Part shown: positions 51,221 to 64,000 of the stretch, in pieces
How the letters are laid out: each line of letters starts with the position of its first letter
Position numbering within the stretch: the first letter of the stretch is position 1
Assembly: GCA_036583965.1 (NCBI GenBank)
Contig: JAZBQD010000013.1
Span: forward strand, 3,140,144 to 3,204,143
Length of the DNA stretch: 64,000 nt
Reading direction: 5' to 3'
Source of the DNA: Prunella strophiata
Taxonomy: Eukaryota; Chordata; Aves; Passeriformes; Prunellidae
Program-made: the position numbers and the translations under genes
Notes under the pieces: generated by a model
What the model saw: only the letters and a program-made list of their open reading frames with translations
What the model was told of the DNA's origin: nothing
The model's database searches: none

Positions 51221-53583
51221 GTGAGAGGCGGCGGACAGGCCGGGCTCTGCTCCCCTGCTGCGGCGTGCCTTCCCCTCTCTTCCCCGCCCCGCTCCGGTCC
51301 GGCCCCTCCGCAGCTCCTCCTGACCCGCGGGGATTGCTCTGTGCCGCCGTGCCGGTGTCAGAAGTGAAGGGGGCTCTGCCCGGCCCTCCCGAGGCCATGT
51401 CCGGCCTCCAGCCGGGCCCAGAGCCCCTTCCCGGCAGTCCTGGCCCCAGCGAAGTTCCCCTTTCCCCTCATAACTGTTCTCCCCCGCAGGGCTGTCCTGC
51501 AGGCATTATTCTTTATGCTCTAACAGTGTGCCTGACATGGGGGTTAAAGAGGTCCTGGCCGCAGGTCTCTAAATGTGCCTTTGCTACTTTCCTTTCAGGG
51601 GGCTTTAGGAAGGATCGGTTGCAGCCTAAAGATCAGCCAAGCCTGAGGTATTTTTGCTTCTGGTTTCAGACCTAATGTTTCCCTGAAGAAAAAAATTAAT
51701 GTATAATATTTATGCTGTTTCTACTTTGTACCTTGTGATACTTCATACTGAAAGGGCCAGTTCTGTTTGGGGAATCAGTCCAACCATACTCTGAAATCTG
51801 CTTAAATCTGAACAGACTATGTTTTTAAGGGTTTGGGTGAGAAGGCCAGATGTTATTGGCCTCGAAAGAGATAATCCTTGTTCAATCCTTGTTCTTATTT
51901 CAAACGGGCGGGAGGCAATCGGCCCGTGAGGAGGGTGACAATGAGCTGCAGACGACTCCAGAGTTCAGAGCACACGTTGCAAAGAAACTGGGAACCATGC
52001 TAGACAGGTATGCAAGGCTTGAAACCTGTGTTTTGTGATGTGCTTTGTGTGCTAAACCCAGGAAATTCAACATCTTGTCTCCTTTATGCCTGTATTAAGT
52101 ACAAGATTCCAGTATTCTGTGACCTAATTTGCTGATGTGCTGTGCCCATCTGGTCAGAACTCTCTGTGCAGCACTGCTTGTCTCCATTTGCCTCTGTGGT
52201 GAACATCTTGTGGGGAGAAAAGAGACTTCCATCATGTAAAGGCTGGCAGGAGAATCACTGATTTGTTCTTACAACCTAGACCAGTGCCTGATTCAGGGTT
52301 GTGCTGGCAGAATGCCTGGTACTGGGCTGCCACTCTATCATTATGCAAGGATGGCCCTGGAGAGCTGGAATTCTGCTGTTCAGAGCTGATTTTAAAACAC
52401 TGTTTCTAAACTGTTCTTGTGGCTTGCACTGCTGAGGAGAGCAGGCCTGGTCTGCTCTGGAAACAGGGAGCTGAGGCAGCCTCACTAACAAAAAGGGATC
52501 TGTGTAACATCTCCCTCTAGTTTTGTTTCCCAGAAATACCCAGCTGTAGCTCAGTTTGCACAAACCTGTCTGAGATCTGACTGGGGTTTTCTGTTTAGTT
52601 TCATCACTGTCTTGAAGGACCCGTCAGGACCATCACAGCCTTCAGTGGCACAGTCTGACTCTGAAGATGATGGTGAGTTCCAGCCTCAGCCATTGTGGCT
52701 GTTTTGTGGCTGTTTAGTGCTGGCAGGTGGGATGGATCCTGTCCATCACCAGCTGTACATCCAAGTGACTAATAAACATTTGCACTGAAAGAATTTCTGG
52801 TGGTGTCTGTGAGGGCTGGTACTTTGCAGCTCTGACCTCTGTGCCCCAAGTCCTCCCACACAGTCACACATAATTGCTGTCAAGCACTGTGGAAATACAG
52901 AAACAGCACTGAGCCTTCCAGGGAAACTGCAGTTGATTGCTTCCACCTCTGTTTTATATTCTGCCTAAAACCCCCTTTCCATACTTCAGGATTTCGCCTC
53001 TTCTCTTCCTCTGTCCCTGGAGACTGTGGGAAACCAGAGCCTTGTCCTGCAGCAAGGAGGAGGAGGCCAGTTAGCTCCAGGTGAGGTGCTGGCAGCTGCT
53101 TTGCTCCTCAGGTACTGATGCATCCCACATTTCAGAGGTAGCTGGGACTCCCACAAGGGAATAGGAAACTGAAGAGCTTGAGAAGTGTGTATTTATGACT
53201 CTTATATTTGACTAGACCAGAATTTTATTTCTTTTGTTAGTGCTGGGGAACTAGAAATCTTTGTGGGAGATTTTCTTTCCCCTCCTAGTGTGTGTAAAGA
53301 ACACATTGGCCTTCAGACTGTTTAAATGCAAACTGTAGGTGTGGGAGCCCCAGAGCCATGTGTTCTCATCTCAGATTACTCTGCTGTCCAAGTTTTGGGT
53401 GAATTCAAGGCAGAAATGCGACACAATTTCCTTCCCTCTTGTTACCTTTCCAGTGACACAGACAGTGACCAAGAGTGGCAAAGGTGCCAGGAGGCTGCCG
53501 TGTCAGCTGCAGATATTCTGAAGCAAAGTGCTTTCCCTGCACTGTCCCAGGCTCCAGCCAGGATCAGAGTCAGGGTTATGTAG
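51079..53583 (+). CDS. CUSTOS: CUSTOS (C12orf43), reading frame broken in last exon
   Basis: CUSTOS interacts with beta-catenin and modulates Wnt signalling; it is otherwise poorly characterised. Exons: 51079-51220, 51599-51647, 51915-52007, 52599-52672, 52990-53080, 53454-53583, all in phase. Recognised blocks are an acidic Ser/Asp N-terminus ([14 protein letters not shown]), [38 protein letters not shown] and [20 protein letters not shown]. Read literally, TAG at 53581 stops the protein at 192 residues. The expected lysine-rich C-terminus lies in another frame, ending at 53798; a one-base shift would give about 264 residues, close to the human length of about 260. The gene diverges from RNF185 and converges on HNF1A. 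Exon 3 has a weak acceptor (GCGGGAG|G), chosen because only it keeps phase. Confidence 0.9.
51221..51598 (+). other. CUSTOS: CUSTOS intron 1, 378 bases and stop-free in frame
   Basis: Starts GTGAGA and ends CCTTTCAG. Its length divides by three and the exon 1 frame runs through it without a stop into exon 2. Retention would add 126 residues in frame. Confidence 0.85.
51599..51647 (+). CDS. CUSTOS: CUSTOS exon 2
   Basis: A 49-base exon encoding [15 protein letters not shown] plus AG. QPSLR matches the human protein at this junction. Donor GTATTT is weak. Confidence 0.82.
51915..52007 (+). CDS. CUSTOS: CUSTOS exon 3
   Basis: Encodes [20 protein letters not shown] and [10 protein letters not shown] plus AG, the most conserved block of the family. 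The donor is GTATGC. Confidence 0.92.
52599..52672 (+). CDS. CUSTOS: CUSTOS exon 4
   Basis: Encodes [20 protein letters not shown] and SEDD plus one base, between TGTTTAG and GTGAGT. Confidence 0.9.
52990..53080 (+). CDS. CUSTOS: CUSTOS exon 5
   Basis: Encodes [20 protein letters not shown] and a basic ARRRRPVSS run, then AG before GTGAGG. Confidence 0.92.
53454..53583 (+). CDS. CUSTOS: CUSTOS last exon, literal frame
   Basis: After TTTCCAG it encodes [20 protein letters not shown] and [15 protein letters not shown], matching the family, then drifts (RIRVRVM) to TAG at 53581-53583. A lysine-rich frame offset by one base continues to TGA at 53796-53798. Confidence 0.8.
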
Positions 53584-53798
53584 AGCCCAACAAGAAAAAA
53601 AAGAAGAAAAAGAAAATTAGGAGAGAGAATAATATTCAAGAGAAAATAATAGACCCAGCAGAGTGTGACCAGATCTGCAAAGATTTGCCTCGGTTGGTGT
53701 CTGCAAATGGCCAGCAGGAGAGACAGAACAGCCATCACAGAGAGAACTCTGTGCTGCCAGGAGCTGTGAAGAAGAAAAAGAAGAAGAAAAAAGAATGA
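53584..53798 (+). pseudogene. CUSTOS: CUSTOS lysine-rich C-terminal coding sequence, out of frame
   Basis: In the shifted frame this encodes [26 protein letters not shown] and a final KKKKKKKKE block. Two lysine blocks are a hallmark of the CUSTOS C-terminus and probably a nuclear localisation signal. It is either disconnected by a real one-base deletion or by an assembly error upstream. Confidence 0.65.
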
Positions 53799-54488
53799 TG
53801 ATTTTGCTCTGCAAACAGCAGGTGGTCGTGATGGGTGAAGGAAACTGAAAGAAAACCTAACAACAAGAGTTGCTGCAGATGAGGGAAAATTAATTGGCAG
53901 AGCTTCTGTTCTAAAAGCTCAGTGGCCTGAGAGACTAATTAAGTGACTTCCTGTGCTGCTGGCGTCCCCGAGGAAGGGAACATTGTTCTCCTCACACAGC
54001 AGTTGTCTGTGCTGCTGCTTATGCAGGCCCAATCTAAAAGGATTAAATACTGTGCCAGGCTTGCATGGCAGAGGGATGTGATCATAGCTGCATTCCTCCT
54101 GGTCTGTTCCTTCACATCATGAAACCCTTCTGGAGAAAGTACATGATGAATTGAATTTGGTTTACATGGCAACAGGTGATCAACTGCTTTTTCTCTTTGT
54201 CTCCTTGTAGACTACTAAGAATAGCTCCAGCCTGTGGGAGACTCATTTATCAAAAGCATCCTGTCAGAAATCAGGGCCCCTTATTTTTTTCCCTGCAAAC
54301 ATCATAACAATCTGTTTTTGAAACCTGCTGTGTTACTAATCCCTCTGCAATCTGCACCTCTCCAGGGCCCCTGCACATGAACAGTGTGTGGTGAGCTGAT
54401 TTCAGGGTTGGTGTAAATGCATCCTACTGTTCCACTTGTCTCAGTTGAAATTTTTTTTCATGTATGGGGTTTTTTATGGCATTTTGTT

Positions 54489-54494
54489 ATTAAA
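54489..54494 (+). terminator. CUSTOS: Candidate CUSTOS polyadenylation signal ATTAAA
   Basis: ATTAAA about 700 bases past the lysine-rich end, followed by a T-rich stretch. The 3' UTR would run from 53799 to about 54515. Confidence 0.4.
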
Positions 54495-54519
54495 TTTTAT
54501 TACACTCTTGGACCTACTT

Positions 54520-56542
54520 AATTTGGAAGGTTTTGTACAACAGTGGCTTTCTTGCTGTATTCAGATTCTCCCCAGCAGAGGTAGAGGTGGCTCAGGATGA
54601 CTTTTTAGTTGCTGGGTGATCAATGCTATGAAATTGCTACAGGAAGGACTTAAGTATAATTTAAAAACCACTTTTCAGTCCTTGTTTGGGCTGGTTAATG
54701 ACTTTTGTCTCTCTAAAATACTGTGAGGTTTGGTAATTTTCACTATGACTTTGTCTGTTTATTCTTCATTTCCCAGTCTTTTAGGAGATTAACTGTTATT
54801 GATAAGTGCTTAGGTTTTTAAGATTCCTGGGTTTCAGGAAATCCAACTTATTGGCCCAATTCAGAAGTTCAGAAAACCAGATTAGAGAAACCGAAAGAGT
54901 GAAGTGCAGCTCTTTGAGCATGGGAAATTGTAAGATTCTTGCTGGTTTATAGTCAAGAAAACACAGCTGGCATCCAAAAATAGAAAAGCTAAGTAGAAAC
55001 TTGGCTTACAATGGAACAGAATGTGCCAGCAGAAGGTACTTGTCTTATGTGCAGTTAAAACTTCAGTGTACTGAATTTTAAACCTGGGCTTTCAAATGCA
55101 TGGTGGCCTAAACATTTCCTTTTGCTTTGTTTTGGGTTTATTTTTATGCTAAGTGGAAATTAGATATATTTGCAACTGGTGTACGTGGGAAATTAGGAAA
55201 CAATTCTAGGATAAAATTCCTCAGAGAATCTTGTTACTGAAATTGTTGATGATATCTAGAGGAAGCTCTTATCAATTAAACTTTTCACAGACATCTGCAA
55301 TTTTGATATCCCCAGATATGGTAGCTGAAGAGTTCACTGTTGGGCTTTTTCAATTCTCCCTTCCAGTCCCAAGGTTTTTTATCCATTTCACAGTTAAAAG
55401 AGTAGCTCAGTTTCAGGCACAGACAAAAACCTGTCAGCTGGGGCTGTTTTCATGTCTGGCTATTGATGTATCTGTGATGTAGATGTTGAGAGTAAATAGA
55501 GAGGAATAATTAGAAGAGGAATTACATAAATAGATCCTTGGGGCTAAAACCCTTCACTTATTGCAAGCAAGACTCTTAGACCTCTGGGCAGTTATTTGTA
55601 TACCAAGAACTACAAATCAAGCCTACATGGAAGCTGAGAATGAGCCATGTTCTGTGAAATGAATCCAGGCTGAGTGTTTCTAGAGAAAACTCGAGGGAAC
55701 TCTACTCTGTGTGGAGCATGGGAACCTCCCAGGTGCTGGGCAGTGTCAGGGACCAGTGGGGAATGCCATCCTGCAAATCATTCAGCAAGTCAGATGAGAT
55801 GAGAATCCACAGGGTTAATGCAGACAACTGGAATCTCCTGGCAGCTGTTAAACTTTAATTTCTGCATTTAAAACAAAGCAGAGCTATATCAAAAACAACC
55901 AAGCCATTTCCACTAGGATAGCATGATTTTAGAGCAGGTCATTTTTAACTGAGAATGTTTGGTATTTTGGTAGTTAATTAAAGATTTGTAGCTTGTCAGT
56001 GATCCCATACTGACAGGTTTGTGCCAAGCCATTCCCAAATCTGTTTCTTGGTTATTCTCATTGCAAAGTCAGGAACTTCCAAGGTGCTGTTATTTCTCAT
56101 AGTTCCTGTTGGTGCTTCCTTGCAGCAAAGGAGGAGAGTGTTTAAAGGTGGTGTCCCTTCTTTGGCAGCTCAGCTTTGATGATTTAGTCTGGTGCTGGCA
56201 GGTTTATACAGGCCCAGCTTGATGAAAGCTGACCTGAATTAAAGTCCCATCCACGTCCTGGCACTGTTGGGATTCCTTCTTGGGCCACAAAAGGATGTCT
56301 GCCCATTCTGAGCTGGCTGCTAGGGTTTAGGTTTGCTGGGTTTTTTTTGGGAGGCTGGGGGGGTGGCAGTGGATTTCAGCAGTGCCAGCATCATCTTTCC
56401 ATGTTTTCTGTCTTGAGCCTGAGACATTTTCTGTCCTGGAGGCAGCTGAGTCAGGGTTTGTGTGAGGCTGGGGTGGCAGACATGGCTGGAGTTGCACCTG
56501 GCAGGTTGGTTGTGGCAGTCACTCAGGAGCTACTTGTGGTGG
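54520..56542 (-). other. CUSTOS-HNF1A convergent interval, including the HNF1A 3' UTR
   Basis: No coding exon recognised. On the minus strand, an ATTAAA near 55,850 and an AATAAA near 55,136 are possible HNF1A polyadenylation signals. The boundary between the two transcripts is not determinable here. Confidence 0.5.

Positions 56543-64000
<7,458 letters not shown>

Noticed and set aside
51061..51675. CUSTOS as a single continuous 204-codon exon
   Set aside because: The intron 1 part has no homology while exon 2 matches after splicing. The canonical GTGAGA and CTTTCAG sites fit. The open intron is reported as a finding instead.

Overview
The window is vertebrate nuclear DNA, most likely from a bird. 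Genes have many short exons with GT-AG introns, and there are CpG-island promoters. The repeats I recognise are two 3'-end fragments of CR1 LINEs (near 16.8-17.2 kb and 43.1-43.2 kb), the typical avian family. Protein similarity identifies five genes: PIK3IP1 (3' end only), LIMK2, RNF185, CUSTOS (C12orf43) and HNF1A (exon 1 lies beyond the window). From memory, this combination fits the chicken chromosome 15 neighbourhood.

Layout. 0.2-4.0 kb: the last two coding exons and 3' UTR of PIK3IP1, plus strand. 4.6-35.6 kb: complete LIMK2, minus strand, 16 coding exons giving 642 residues, with an alternative first exon at 25.2 kb. PIK3IP1 and LIMK2 converge tail to tail. 35.7-50 kb: RNF185, minus strand, six coding exons giving 194 residues, 5.2 kb first intron, CpG-island promoter at 49.4-50.0 kb. 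51.0-54.5 kb: CUSTOS, plus strand, divergent from RNF185. 55-63 kb: HNF1A, minus strand, exons 2-10, tail to tail with CUSTOS. The remainder is intron, UTR and short intergenic DNA.

Function. The genes do not form a single pathway. PIK3IP1 restrains PI3K at the membrane. LIMK2 phosphorylates cofilin downstream of Rho kinase. RNF185 is an ER-membrane ubiquitin ligase. CUSTOS modulates Wnt/beta-catenin signalling. HNF1A is the liver, gut and pancreas POU-homeodomain factor. In human, HNF1A-CUSTOS lies on 12q24 and RNF185-LIMK2-PIK3IP1 on 22q12; here both blocks meet in the RNF185-CUSTOS divergent promoter region.

Most worth checking: reading-frame breaks in HNF1A exon 9 and the CUSTOS last exon; three evenly spaced ZNF143-like motifs upstream of CUSTOS; a near-perfect palindrome of two PAR-bZIP-type sites in HNF1A intron 5; the LIM1-less LIMK2 first exon; an in-frame, stop-free CUSTOS intron 1; and a TATA box followed by a splice donor on the strand opposite LIMK2. 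I found no evidence of a wholly new biological system. All identifications are by eye, without database searches.
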